Part shown: positions 17,683 to 26,483 of the stretch, one piece after another | Position numbering within the stretch: the stretch's first letter is position 1 | Layout of the letters: every line of letters starts with the position of its first letter | NCBI GenBank assembly: GCA_965223255.1 | Contig: CBDCWA010000002.1 | Span: 1,167,366-1,231,365, forward strand | Source: CBDCWA01 sp965223255 | Lineage (GTDB): Bacteria; Pseudomonadota; Alphaproteobacteria; Rhizobiales; Hyphomicrobiaceae | Length of the DNA stretch: 64,000 nt | Direction: 5' to 3' | Program-made: the position numbers and the translations under genes | Notes under the pieces: generated by a model | Databases searched by the model: none | What the model was told of the DNA's origin: nothing | Seen by the model: the letters and a program-made list of their open reading frames with translations, nothing else

Positions 17683-18348
17683 ATGGCTGACATCGTAGAG
17701 ATCAAGGCCGAAGCGCGACCGCGGGCCGGTAAGGGGGCCGCCCGCTCTGTCCGGCGCGACGGTAAGATTCCAGCCGTAATATACGGCGACAAGCAAGAAC
17801 CCGACCTGATTGCACTGGAGCACAATGAGCTCTGGACCATCGTCAAGCGGGGCAGATTCACCTCAACCCTTTTCGATATCAATTTGGATGGCAAGAAGGT
17901 GCGCGTCCTGCCGCGCGAGGTGCAACTGGATCCGGTGCGTGACACGCCGCTTCACGTAGATTTTCTGCGCATTGGTCCTGACAGCCGCATTCGTGTGAAC
18001 GTGCCTGTGCGGTTTATCAATGAGACCGCATCACCGGGCCTCAAGCGTGGCGGCGTTTTGAATATAGTCCGCCACGACATTGAAGTGATCTGTCCGGCCG
18101 GCAGCATTCCACCGTCTTTGGATTTTGACCTGACGGGACTGGAAATCGGCCGCTCGCTTCACATCTCCGCTATCGAATTGCCGGATGGGGTCAAGCCGAC
18201 GATTATGGATCGTGACTTTACGGTTGCGACTATTGCCGGTGCCGGCCGCGGCAGCGTCGAAGAAGAAACCGAAGAAGCAAAAGAAGCCGAAGGTGAGGAA
18301 GCCGCACCAGCCGCCGCAGCAGCCGAGGAAGAAGAAAAGAAAGAATAG
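17683..18348 (+). CDS. rplY: 50S ribosomal protein L25, long CTC-type
   Basis: Binds 5S rRNA in the large subunit. The N-terminal 5S-binding domain (about 1-95) has ARPRAGKGAARSVRRDGKIP and PAVIYG. The C-terminal TL5/CTC beta domain (about 96-190) includes VPVRFINETASPGLKRGG. The last 35 residues are a very acidic Glu/Ala tail common in alphaproteobacterial L25. ATG 17683 has GGAG seven bases upstream; an earlier GTG adds four residues and sits on the ribosome site. pth follows after 165 bases, the usual order. Confidence 0.93.
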   Translation: MADIVEIKAEARPRAGKGAARSVRRDGKIPAVIYGDKQEPDLIALEHNELWTIVKRGRFTSTLFDINLDGKKVRVLPREVQLDPVRDTPLHVDFLRIGPDSRIRVNVPVRFINETASPGLKRGGVLNIVRHDIEVICPAGSIPPSLDFDLTGLEIGRSLHISAIELPDGVKPTIMDRDFTVATIAGAGRGSVEEETEEAKEAEGEEAAPAAAAAEEEEKKE

Positions 18349-18513
18349 GCGAATGCCTAACCTGCTAGTGAGCGCAGGCAGACGGCAACTTCCCCTTCCT
18401 TTCGTGAACCGGACGCGCAGACCTGGTCCGATTGTTCTGGCGAGGCTGCGCACCGTTTCCAATTCGGTTAGCGTCTTCGACCCGCAATCACGTTTGGCGA
18501 GAGGTAACAGCCC

Positions 18514-19266
18514 ATGAAGCTATTCGTTGGATTGGGCAATCCCGGCTCGAAACATGCGGCCAACCGCCATAATGTAGGGTTCATGGCTGTGGATCGCATC
18601 GCGGAAGAATATGGGTTCGGGCCCTGGCGCAAGAAATTTCAGGGCATGATCAGCGATGGCCTGATTGACGGCAGCAAGGTCCTCCTGCTGAAACCGCAGA
18701 CCTACATGAATGAAAGTGGGCGCTCTGTCGCCGAGGCAGCACGATTCCACAAGTGCGACGTAGAAGATGTGTTCGTATTCTATGACGAAATCGACCTGGT
18801 GCCGGGCAAATTGAAGGCCAAGACCGGCGGCGGAAATGCTGGCCACAATGGCCTGCGCTCAATTTCGGCGCAGTTCGACAATGACTATCATCGGGTACGC
18901 ATTGGCGTCGGCCATCCGGGCCGCAAGGGCCAGGTCGCAAACTACGTGCTTCGCGATTTTTCAAAGGCCGACAAAGACTGGCTCGAGCCGATGCTCGATG
19001 CCATCGCTGCAGCGGCTCCGCAACTGGTGGAGCATGATGTACCGGGCTTTCTGTCTGATGTCGCTCGTCGCCTACATCAAGACGACGAACCGGCCGAGGC
19101 GAAGACCAAGCGCTCCAAGTCAGAAAGCGATCCCGATAAAAATGCAAAGCCACGTCTCAAAAAACCAAGTCCAGCGCATCCTGCAGGCAGCCGCATGGCG
19201 CACCGCCAAAGCGCGCTTGCGGAAAATCTTGCCAAGTGGCTGAAGAAAACCAAACCCGACGAGTGA
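18514..19266 (+). CDS. pth: Peptidyl-tRNA hydrolase with basic C-terminal extension
   Basis: Recycles peptidyl-tRNA released from stalled ribosomes. Family motifs are GLGNPGSKHAANRHNVGF with catalytic His19, KPQTYMNESG, FYDEIDL with the paired aspartate, and GGGNAGHNGLRS. The core ends near residue 190. The remaining 60 residues are rich in Lys, Ser and Pro (SRMAHRQSALAENLAKWLKK at the end) and are not part of the enzyme fold; such tails occur in alphaproteobacterial Pth. ATG 18514 has GAGAGG upstream. Confidence 0.93.
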   Translation: MKLFVGLGNPGSKHAANRHNVGFMAVDRIAEEYGFGPWRKKFQGMISDGLIDGSKVLLLKPQTYMNESGRSVAEAARFHKCDVEDVFVFYDEIDLVPGKLKAKTGGGNAGHNGLRSISAQFDNDYHRVRIGVGHPGRKGQVANYVLRDFSKADKDWLEPMLDAIAAAAPQLVEHDVPGFLSDVARRLHQDDEPAEAKTKRSKSESDPDKNAKPRLKKPSPAHPAGSRMAHRQSALAENLAKWLKKTKPDE

Positions 19267-19339
19267 CAGCGAACAGCATCGCAACTTGAGCGGCGAGCGG
19301 CGCATCACACTGCCCGTCGCGATTTCATGAGGGCTTCCC

Positions 19340-20437
19340 ATGGGCTTCAAATTGGGCATTGTAGGCCTGCCGAACGTCGGCAAATCGACATTGTTTAACG
19401 CCTTGACACAGACGGCGGCCGCCGAGGCTGCCAACTATCCGTTTTGCACCATCGAGCCCAATGTCGGTGAAGTCGGCGTACCTGATGCACGATTGGCAGA
19501 ACTGGCGGCCCTCGCCAAATCCGAGGAGATCATTCCGACACGATTGACGTTTGTCGACATCGCCGGCCTGGTGCGGGGCGCCTCCAAAGGCGAGGGCCTT
19601 GGCAACCAATTTCTCTCCCATATTCGCGAGGTCGATGCTGTCGCCTATGTTCTTCGTTGTTTCGAGGACAGTGATGTCACCCACGTGGACGGGCGCATTG
19701 ATCCGCTATCGGATGCCGATGTCGTCGAAACTGAATTGATGCTCGCCGATTTGGAATCTCTCGAAAAGCGCCATTCAAACCTCGAAAAGCGCGCTAAGAC
19801 GGGCGACAAGGAGGCGAAGGCAATTGTCGAAGTAATGGACACGCTATTACAGGTGTTACGCGAGGGCCGCCCCGCCCGCATGGCCGAAATTACCGATGAA
19901 CAAAGATCAATCCTCAAGGATCTGCAATTGTTGACGGCAAAGCCGGTCCTTTATGTGTGTAATGTCGATGAGGCCTCGGCTGCAGCAGGCAATGAGCACT
20001 CTGCCAAGGTTGCCAAGCGGGCCGAGGCAGAGGGCGCTCAATACGTCGTGATTTCAGCAAAGATTGAGGCGGAACTTGCCGGCCTCGAGGATGACGAGCG
20101 TCAAGCCTTCTTGGAGGAGATGGGGCTTAGCGAACCGGGCCTTAATCGATTGATCCGCCGCGGCTATGAACTGTTGGGCTTGATCACCTTCTTTACAGCT
20201 GGACCCAAGGAGACGCGCGCCTGGACGGTGACCAGGGGCACTAAGGCACCGCAGGCCGCAGGTGTGATCCATACCGATTTTGAAAAGGGCTTCATTCGTG
20301 CCGAAACCATATCGTTTGACGATTACACGACACTCCGCGGCGAAGCAGGCGCGCGCGAAGCCGGCAAGATGCGCCTTGAAGGCAAAGACTACATCGTCCA
20401 GGACGGCGACGTCTTACACGTTCGTTTCGCCACTTAA
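19340..20437 (+). CDS. ychF: Ribosome-associated ATPase YchF (Obg family)
   Basis: 365-residue Obg-like P-loop protein that prefers ATP over GTP and binds ribosomes, with roles in stress responses. Motifs: G1 GLPNVGKST at residue 7, switch II region DIAGLVRGASKGEGLGNQFL, a coiled-coil insert (LESLEKRHSNLEKRAK) and the C-terminal TGS domain ending in VQDGDVLHVRF. Length and start are canonical. It ends 48 bases from the convergent aldolase gene. Confidence 0.95.
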   Translation: MGFKLGIVGLPNVGKSTLFNALTQTAAAEAANYPFCTIEPNVGEVGVPDARLAELAALAKSEEIIPTRLTFVDIAGLVRGASKGEGLGNQFLSHIREVDAVAYVLRCFEDSDVTHVDGRIDPLSDADVVETELMLADLESLEKRHSNLEKRAKTGDKEAKAIVEVMDTLLQVLREGRPARMAEITDEQRSILKDLQLLTAKPVLYVCNVDEASAAAGNEHSAKVAKRAEAEGAQYVVISAKIEAELAGLEDDERQAFLEEMGLSEPGLNRLIRRGYELLGLITFFTAGPKETRAWTVTRGTKAPQAAGVIHTDFEKGFIRAETISFDDYTTLRGEAGAREAGKMRLEGKDYIVQDGDVLHVRFAT

Positions 20438-20485
20438 ATGCAGGACAGAGTAGCAAGAAATCGGCGAACGCTCTGGCGCCGACCA

Positions 20486-21166
20486 CTAATCTCCTTGGGC
20501 CTTTTGGCCGTAACCGGCAAACAGTTTGACCACCTTGGCCATTTCCGCCTTGGACAACGGATGCGGCTTGCCGAGCGTCAGCACCTTGTAATACTGCTCT
20601 GCCAGCGTCTCGATCTCTGCGGCAAGTTCCAGGGCGCTATCAAGCGTGCCACCGACAGCGATCTGGCCGTGATTTGCCATCAGGCAGGCATTGCGCTTTG
20701 CAAGTGCGCGCTCAAGGTGATCAGCGAGGTCTTTCGTCCCGAAGGTGGCATAGGGCACCAATGGAATATCGTCGCCGCCCGCGATCGCCACCATGTAATG
20801 AAACGCCGGGATCGGCTGATGTGCCGCAGCAAGCACGGTCGCATGCATGGAGTGGGTGTGCACAACGGCGCCGATGTCGTCACGAACGCCATAGGCCGCG
20901 AGGTGAAATTGCCATTCGCTGGACGGCTTTCTGGACTTCGGAGGTGTCGATCCATCGCCTTTTACGAACACCACGTCTTTGGGCTTTAAAGCGTCATAGG
21001 CCATGCCCGACGGCGTGATCAGCATCCCATCCTTCCAGCGGCACGAGACATTGCCTGAGCGACCCGGCGAGAGTCCGGTCTCACTCATCCGAAGGCTGGT
21101 TGCGATCACCGTTTTGCGGGCGGCGAGCTCAGGATTGCTCCCCCGTGTTCTGGCCTTGCTGGTCAC
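20486..21166 (-). CDS. Class II aldolase, probable methylthioribulose-1-phosphate aldolase (DHAP shunt)
   Basis: 226-residue fuculose-aldolase/AraD-fold enzyme. The zinc ligands are His103 and His105 (HTHSMH) and His166 (NHGQ), and the catalytic glutamate is Glu84 in KPSSE. It starts at a GTG overlapping the mtnA stop by four bases (GTGA). With MtnP and MtnA in the window and no mtnB-mtnW/X-mtnD genes next to it, the best reading is the aldolase that splits methylthioribulose-1-phosphate to DHAP and methylthioacetaldehyde, as in Rhodospirillum rubrum. The same fold also contains MtnB dehydratase, which sequence inspection alone cannot fully exclude. Confidence 0.78.
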   Translation of the reverse strand: MTSKARTRGSNPELAARKTVIATSLRMSETGLSPGRSGNVSCRWKDGMLITPSGMAYDALKPKDVVFVKGDGSTPPKSRKPSSEWQFHLAAYGVRDDIGAVVHTHSMHATVLAAAHQPIPAFHYMVAIAGGDDIPLVPYATFGTKDLADHLERALAKRNACLMANHGQIAVGGTLDSALELAAEIETLAEQYYKVLTLGKPHPLSKAEMAKVVKLFAGYGQKAQGD

Positions 21167-22293
21167 GTGGCGGTCTCCGCCGTCCGCGCCTTCGGATCGA
21201 GGAGGGCGCGCTCGGGATAGAGGCGCAGCAGGCCTTCGCGGCTTGCCACACAGATGCCACGCTCGGTAATGAAACCGCTCACCAAACGGTTGGGCGTGAC
21301 ATCGAACGCCGGATTTGCCGCCGGCGCACCGGGTGCCGCGATTTCCACCGTGGCAATTGCCCCATCCGCCAGCCGGCCCGTCATCTTCAGCACTTCATCA
21401 TCGCCGCGCTCTTCGATCGGGATATTGAAGCCGTCAGCTATGGTCCAATCGATGGTGGAATGTGGCAGCGCCACATAGAACGGTACGTCATTGTCGCTCG
21501 CTGCAAGGGCTTTGAGGTAGGTGCCGATCTTGTTGGCAACATCGCCGTTGGCACTGACTCGGTCGGTGCCGACGATGCAAAGGTCGACCTTGCCATGTTG
21601 CATCAAGTGGCCACCGGCATTGTCGACGATAACGGTATGGGGAACGCCGTGCGCGCCCAATTCATAGGCGGTCAAGGATGCGCCTTGATTGCGCGGGCGC
21701 GTTTCGTCGACCCAGACATGAACGGATATACCAGCGTCATGGGCCTGGTAAATCGGCGAGGTGGCCGTCCCCCAATCGACGCAGGCGAGCCATCCGGCAT
21801 TACAATGGGTGAGAACATTGACCGGTTCACCCGGGCCTTTTGTTTTTGCAATCTCTTTGACCAGGTCCAGCCCATTGACCCCGATCATTCGGTTCGTTTC
21901 CACGTCCTCATCGCACAGTCGTGCAGCCCGCGCATAAGCCGCTTTGGCGCGCTCGCGCCCGGGTAGGTCTGCCACCGCCGCCCGCATCTCAGCCAGAGCC
22001 CATTTGAGATTGATGGCCGTTGGCCGCTGCGCCGCCAGGTAAGTAATTCCCGCCTCGAGGGCCGCGTCGCTGGCGTCTTCTCTGAGCCGCATCGACAAGC
22101 CATAGGCTGCCGTTGCCCCAATCAAGGGCGCCCCGCGCACCAACATATCCTTGATGGCGCGCCCGGCGTCTTCGATGTTGGCAAGGTGTGCCGTCACGAA
22201 TTCATGCGGCAGTCGGGTTTGATCGATGATCTCAACCGACCACCCATCATCATTGAGCCAGATGGTACGGTAGGCTTGGCCATGAATTTTCAT
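21163..22293 (-). CDS. mtnA: S-methyl-5-thioribose-1-phosphate isomerase
   Basis: Isomerises methylthioribose-1-phosphate to methylthioribulose-1-phosphate. The 376-residue protein belongs to the eIF2B-alpha-like family and has the MtnA signatures: VRGAPLIGATAAYG, the catalytic cysteine in LTHCNAG (Cys164), DETRPRNQGASLTAYEL, and the catalytic aspartate in VGTDRVSANGDVANKIGTY (Asp244). The ATG at 22293 has GGGAGAGAAG upstream. It is translationally coupled to the class II aldolase downstream and sits 65 bases after apt, so all three are likely one transcript. Confidence 0.93.
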   Translation of the reverse strand: MKIHGQAYRTIWLNDDGWSVEIIDQTRLPHEFVTAHLANIEDAGRAIKDMLVRGAPLIGATAAYGLSMRLREDASDAALEAGITYLAAQRPTAINLKWALAEMRAAVADLPGRERAKAAYARAARLCDEDVETNRMIGVNGLDLVKEIAKTKGPGEPVNVLTHCNAGWLACVDWGTATSPIYQAHDAGISVHVWVDETRPRNQGASLTAYELGAHGVPHTVIVDNAGGHLMQHGKVDLCIVGTDRVSANGDVANKIGTYLKALAASDNDVPFYVALPHSTIDWTIADGFNIPIEERGDDEVLKMTGRLADGAIATVEIAAPGAPAANPAFDVTPNRLVSGFITERGICVASREGLLRLYPERALLDPKARTAETAT

Positions 22294-22358
22294 ACTGACT
22301 TCTCTCCCACGTCCTCGTGCGTCAGCACGACAACGCCATCGCCGCCAAAACGTGCAAA

Positions 22359-22889
22359 TTAGTGCCCATCAAAGGTCATCAAGACGTGGACGTCGACGCC
22401 GAGATCTCTGATTTTCTGCAGCCCACCAAGGTCCGGCAAATCGATGATGAAAGTCGCGCCCATCACCTTGCCGCCCGATCGACGGACCAACTTGACCGCG
22501 GCCTCGGCTGTGCCACCGGTTGCGATCAAATCGTCAACGATCAGAATGCGTTCACCATCGCGAATGGCATCCTCGTGGATTTCAATGGTATCGACACCGT
22601 ATTCCAGGGTGTATTCCTGCCCGATTGTCTTCCATGGCAGTTTGCCGCGCTTGCGCAGCGGAATGAAACCACAGCCGAGCCGATCGGCAATGGCACCGCC
22701 AAGAATAAAGCCGCGGGCTTCTATGCCGGCCACGGCATCGACCGGCTCAGCTCGGTAGGGTTCTGCCATTTGCGCGATTGCAGCCTTGAAGCCCTGCGCA
22801 TCTCCCATCAATGTCGTGACATCCCGGAACATGATCCCCTCCTTGGGGTAGTCAGGGATAGATCGGATCAGTTGTTTTAAATTTTCCAC
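22359..22889 (-). CDS. apt: Adenine phosphoribosyltransferase
   Basis: Converts adenine and PRPP to AMP. The 177-codon frame has the type-1 N-terminus LIRSIPDYPKEGIMFRDVT, a GIEARGFILG loop, and the PRPP-binding motif ILIVDDLIATGGTAEAA. The start is GTG 22889, with GGAGG six bases upstream; a TTG one codon earlier lies too close to it. As first gene before mtnA and the aldolase it recycles the adenine released by MtnP, so the order makes metabolic sense. Confidence 0.94.
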   Translation of the reverse strand: MENLKQLIRSIPDYPKEGIMFRDVTTLMGDAQGFKAAIAQMAEPYRAEPVDAVAGIEARGFILGGAIADRLGCGFIPLRKRGKLPWKTIGQEYTLEYGVDTIEIHEDAIRDGERILIVDDLIATGGTAEAAVKLVRRSGGKVMGATFIIDLPDLGGLQKIRDLGVDVHVLMTFDGH

Positions 22890-23032
22890 CAAGAGCCTCC
22901 GTGTCGGTCAAATTACGGGCGCAAAATACCAATATACGTGCTAACCGGGTAGGGAAAGAACCGAGGCGTGTGGGATTGGTGGATTGCAGACCAGAAAATC
23001 AGAGCTTTCTGCAACCACTAGGAGACTGATCG

Positions 23033-23395
23033 ATGTCGCAGAGCGACCTGTCATTAAACGTTGATGACAATCTGGAGGACTTGCCTCGCACCTTGCGGCG
23101 TGAGCGTGAGGCGCAGGATCGTGCCGCTGCCGAAGCTGCTGCGGCCGACAAGGCCCCCCCCCAATCTTGGGCCCAGTATTGGAATGCAGCACCCGAGGCC
23201 AGACCAGCAACGGTGACCGCATTGAACGTGCCGTTCGTTCACCTGGTTTGGTTTTTTCTGAAAGCCGTTTTTGCCGCCATTCCGGCACTCATCCTGTTGG
23301 GGGCGGTGCTATGGTTGATCGGTGATATCCTGACCGCCTATTTCCCCTGGTTGGTCAAGGTCAAGGTTTTGATCCACATTCCCCAGCCACATTAA
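23033..23395 (+). CDS. Small single-span membrane protein, unknown
   Basis: 120 residues. The N-terminal half is hydrophilic and helical, with an acidic-basic charged stretch (about 10-40). Residues 73-101 form one long hydrophobic span, followed by a short basic C-terminus. ATG 23033 has AGGAG upstream, which supports it as a real gene. It is divergent from apt, with about 140 bases between the two starts for both promoters. I do not recognise the family. Confidence 0.6.
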   Translation: MSQSDLSLNVDDNLEDLPRTLRREREAQDRAAAEAAAADKAPPQSWAQYWNAAPEARPATVTALNVPFVHLVWFFLKAVFAAIPALILLGAVLWLIGDILTAYFPWLVKVKVLIHIPQPH

Positions 23396-23435
23396 GCGCC
23401 GGATTTATCACCGCGTCCCGACCGGGCGGAGGGGG

Positions 23436-24242
23436 TCAGTTGCCACGCCAAAGGCCATGCTTGGCGAGGAAGTCGATGACCAACCGGTCGAAGCCTTCGG
23501 GGTCTTCGAGCATGCAGCAATGGCCGGTATTTGCCAGCACTTCATGGTCAATCCACTCAAACAACTCCTTCGTACGTCGCCCACCGCCAAGCGCACTGTC
23601 GTGTTCCCCGTTGATGATCAGCATAGGAATTTTGCATTGAGCAAGATCAGCTGTGACATCTGAGGTTTGCAGGACGTTGAACAGATGCACCAGCGCTTCG
23701 GCATCGATCGTGCGGCCGCGGTCGAGAAATCCATTGATCAAATAGCGGCCTATTGGAGAATCGGCCCAGGGCTCACAAACGCCATGGCGCAAGTGGCCCA
23801 AATGATAGGTAGCAAGCGTGCCGGCGGCCTGATGTTCGCGATAGGCCTTTATACGATGTTCGAAATGCCCTTGGCGTTCGCTGGTCCCGCCGACCGCGAT
23901 GGCCGCACGAAACACATCCGGATGTTGTGCGCCTAGGAGGAGGGCGAGCTTGGAGCCGATGCTGCAGCCCATCACCACCGCATCGCTCGTGATCCCTTCG
24001 TCAGCGAGCATACCCATAATGTCATCGCCCATATCCCGCAGCGTGCACGGCGTCCTCGGTTTCTCAGACTGCCCGAGCGCCCTGATATCCATCGCGATCG
24101 TTGTGTAGTAACGCGAAAAATGGGCGTTTTGGTAGATCCACATATGATGATCGAGCGGGATCGCATGGATCAGCACCATTGCTGGGCCCTGACCATTTTT
24201 TTCGTAGTAAATGTCGATCCCGTTGCGCGTGCTGATTGCCAT
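23436..24242 (-). CDS. Alpha/beta-fold hydrolase
   Basis: 268 residues. The fold is shown by VLIHAIPLDHHMW (oxyanion region), the nucleophile elbow GCSIGSK, a late acid region INGEHDSALGG and the catalytic His in NTGHCCMLEDP. The shape is that of the 3-oxoadipate enol-lactonase / N-formylmaleamate deformylase group, but the substrate is unknown. ATG 24242 has GGGAGGGAGGG just upstream; a longer reading of 73 more residues is not supported. It is divergent from a maleate-isomerase-like gene with 75 bases between. Confidence 0.8.
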   Translation of the reverse strand: MAISTRNGIDIYYEKNGQGPAMVLIHAIPLDHHMWIYQNAHFSRYYTTIAMDIRALGQSEKPRTPCTLRDMGDDIMGMLADEGITSDAVVMGCSIGSKLALLLGAQHPDVFRAAIAVGGTSERQGHFEHRIKAYREHQAAGTLATYHLGHLRHGVCEPWADSPIGRYLINGFLDRGRTIDAEALVHLFNVLQTSDVTADLAQCKIPMLIINGEHDSALGGGRRTKELFEWIDHEVLANTGHCCMLEDPEGFDRLVIDFLAKHGLWRGN

Positions 24243-24317
24243 TGCTCTGGCCCTCCCTCCCATATTAAGCTGGGATATAATCGCCTCTGCCGCCTGCATA
24301 AACAAGTGAGGCCTGCC

Positions 24318-25070
24318 ATGCCCTACGATCCAATACTTCCTCGTGCCCGCCTCGGATTTATTATTCCGTCGTCGAACAGGATGGTTGAGCCGCAAATCGC
24401 GCGCCATGTGCCAGCGGGAGTCGTGCCGCATTTCCAGCGTATCGGCATGACCAACCGGCATCGTGCACCGATCGAAGAGCTAATGCCGCGTATCACATAT
24501 GCGGCCGAGATGCTTGGCGATTCCAAATGTGATGTCACGGTCCTGCAGTGCACCGGTACGTCAATGTCGGGCGGGCCGGCTAAGGAAAAGGAAGTTTTGG
24601 CAGCCATTGAGGCAACCACCGGGCGTCCGGCGCTCAGCGCTGCCTCGTCCTTAATGTCTGCGTTTGCTGCAATCGGCGCCCGCAGGCTCGCGGTGATCTC
24701 CGAGAACGAGCCAGCGAGCCATGCCAAGAAGGTCGGCTTCTTGCGGGACGCCGGCTTTGAGATCGTAGCTGACAAGGCGGCCGATTTGGCCGGTACAGAT
24801 GTCTATTGCACGACACCGTCCGACTTTTGGTTCGATGCAGCAACTGAAATTCGTGATGACCGCGCCCAAGCTTATGTATTTTCGTGCGCCAATCTTCACA
24901 CCATGGAATTCATCCCAGCTTTGGAAGCAAAGTTAGATCGGCCTGTCATTAGTTCAAATCAGGCTGCATTGTGGTGTGCGCTGAGAACCGTTGGAATCAA
25001 GGACAACGTTACGAGTCTAGGCCGGCTGTTTCTCCATGACCTCTCCAGTTCCGAAGCAATGGCGGTATAG
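24318..25070 (+). CDS. Maleate cis-trans isomerase / arylmalonate decarboxylase family protein
   Basis: 250 residues of the Asp/Glu racemase superfamily. Unlike the relative at 8088-8819 it keeps both active-site cysteines: Cys78 in LQCTGTSMSGG and Cys190 in FSCANLHTMEFIPALE, the pattern of maleate isomerase. The N-terminal IIPSSNRMVEP matches the dicarboxylate-binding start of that family. ATG 24318 has GAGG six bases before it. A VOC-family gene follows after 25 bases in the same direction. Maleate to fumarate isomerisation is the simplest guess; other 2-substituted malonates or maleates are possible. Confidence 0.75.
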   Translation: MPYDPILPRARLGFIIPSSNRMVEPQIARHVPAGVVPHFQRIGMTNRHRAPIEELMPRITYAAEMLGDSKCDVTVLQCTGTSMSGGPAKEKEVLAAIEATTGRPALSAASSLMSAFAAIGARRLAVISENEPASHAKKVGFLRDAGFEIVADKAADLAGTDVYCTTPSDFWFDAATEIRDDRAQAYVFSCANLHTMEFIPALEAKLDRPVISSNQAALWCALRTVGIKDNVTSLGRLFLHDLSSSEAMAV

Positions 25071-25095
25071 TCGTCACGAGAAAAAGGAGCAGCCT

Positions 25096-25521
25096 ATGAT
25101 CAATTCGGATGGCTTATTGCATTTCACGATTCCTGTGAAGGATCTCGATCGGTCTGAAGAGTTTTACACCCGCATAATGGGGTTCGAGAAACTGCGCCGC
25201 AACAGTCACATGGTGTTTATGAAGGCCAATCAAGATTTTTTCGTGCTGACCTACTCTGAAAAACCCGTCGATCCAAATCCGGCAGAGTCTCATGACATCC
25301 ATACAGCGTTCCGCGTGACCAAGGAGGAATACGATCGCGCAAAAGAATTCCTTGCGGCTAATGACATTCATATATTTAAGGAAGAAGACAGAAATACCGG
25401 GACATTCCGCGGACGCAGCGCCTATTTCCACGATCCCGATCGCAACGTTCTGGAGATCATCGAATTGGTTATGGATCCATTTGATGCCATCGCCGAGGAA
25501 AAGGCGAAGGGACGGATGTGA
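25096..25521 (+). CDS. VOC-superfamily (glyoxalase/extradiol dioxygenase-like) protein
   Basis: 141 residues with two beta-alpha-beta-beta-beta units. The metal-site pattern is visible: His in LLHFTIPVKD at the start, His in DIHTAFRV in the middle and Glu in NVLEIIEL at the end. A FHDPDRN turn precedes the last strand, as in glyoxalase I and fosfomycin-resistance-like proteins. AAGGAG lies upstream of ATG 25096. It is probably cotranscribed with the isomerase-like gene before it. The reaction is unknown. Confidence 0.78.
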   Translation: MINSDGLLHFTIPVKDLDRSEEFYTRIMGFEKLRRNSHMVFMKANQDFFVLTYSEKPVDPNPAESHDIHTAFRVTKEEYDRAKEFLAANDIHIFKEEDRNTGTFRGRSAYFHDPDRNVLEIIELVMDPFDAIAEEKAKGRM

Positions 25522-25644
25522 GCCAAATGGGTGGGTCGCAACATTTCAACCCGGTGCCCTGCAAAGTTGTTCGCGCCAATCCAACAATGCAACGAAATTT
25601 GACAATAAGCGACCTTTAAGGACGAGATTTTTTGTAGGTCTGCA

Positions 25645-26472
25645 ATGGAAAAGTTCCGCATAATGTTTCTCGCGACGGCGCTCATCGTAATTGCCGGCTT
25701 AGCGCTTGCGCAGCCAACGAAACGTCCGAACCAGAAACCAAAAGTCGCTGTTGATCTTGAATTGGTTCTTGCCGTCGATGTCTCAGGTTCAATGGATGAT
25801 GTCGAGCACAAGATACAGCGTGAGGGGTACGCTGCGGCCCTAGAACATCCCCAAATCGCCAGCGCCATCACGAGCGGTGGGCGCCAACGTATTGGTCTCA
25901 TATATATCGAGTGGGCAGGACCCGGTCTCAATGAAGTTATAGTTCCTTGGACATTGATCAAGAGCGCAGCGGACGCCCGGGCATTTGCCGCCAAACTTCG
26001 AAAGGTGCCGCGAGCAAATATCCGTGGGACGTCAATATCGGGTGGCCTTGATTATGCCGGCACTTTGTTTGGCCAGGTCTTTAAGGGCGACCGTCGTGTA
26101 ATCGATATTTCAGGTGATGGACCCAATAATCGCGGCCGACGGGTCGAAGATGCACGCGATGCATTGATCAAGAAGGGGATTGTCATCAACGGTCTGCCGC
26201 TGATGATCGATCCAAGCTCTCACCAGCTGGGTGTTGGCGGCACGCTAGATCAGTACTATCGCGATTGTGTCATTGGCGGTATTGGCGCATTCGTTGTGGC
26301 GGTGCACAACGTAAAACACATTGCCGGCGCCATTCGCCGCAAACTCTTGCTTGAGATCGCCGGGCGTCCCGCAACCCTTGAGCGCGCATTCCTGCCCAAG
26401 AAAAAGAAAAAAATTGACTGTCTTTCCGGCGAGAAATCCTGGCGCTGGCGGCTTGATTCTGACGACTGGTGA
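25645..26472 (+). CDS. Secreted VWA-like protein, DUF1194 family
   Basis: 275 residues. A signal peptide (about 1-22) precedes a von Willebrand A-like domain with a complete MIDAS start DVSGSMDD (Asp45, Ser47, Ser49), a threonine in IRGTSISGGLDYAG and an aspartate in DISGDGPNN. This is the DUF1194 arrangement common in alphaproteobacteria and of unknown function. The C-terminal 30 residues carry a five-lysine run and Trp/Arg-rich end, suited to binding membrane or acidic polymer. It ends 11 bases from the convergent histidine kinase gene. Confidence 0.85.
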   Translation: MEKFRIMFLATALIVIAGLALAQPTKRPNQKPKVAVDLELVLAVDVSGSMDDVEHKIQREGYAAALEHPQIASAITSGGRQRIGLIYIEWAGPGLNEVIVPWTLIKSAADARAFAAKLRKVPRANIRGTSISGGLDYAGTLFGQVFKGDRRVIDISGDGPNNRGRRVEDARDALIKKGIVINGLPLMIDPSSHQLGVGGTLDQYYRDCVIGGIGAFVVAVHNVKHIAGAIRRKLLLEIAGRPATLERAFLPKKKKKIDCLSGEKSWRWRLDSDDW

Positions 26473-26483
26473 AACGCCGTGCC

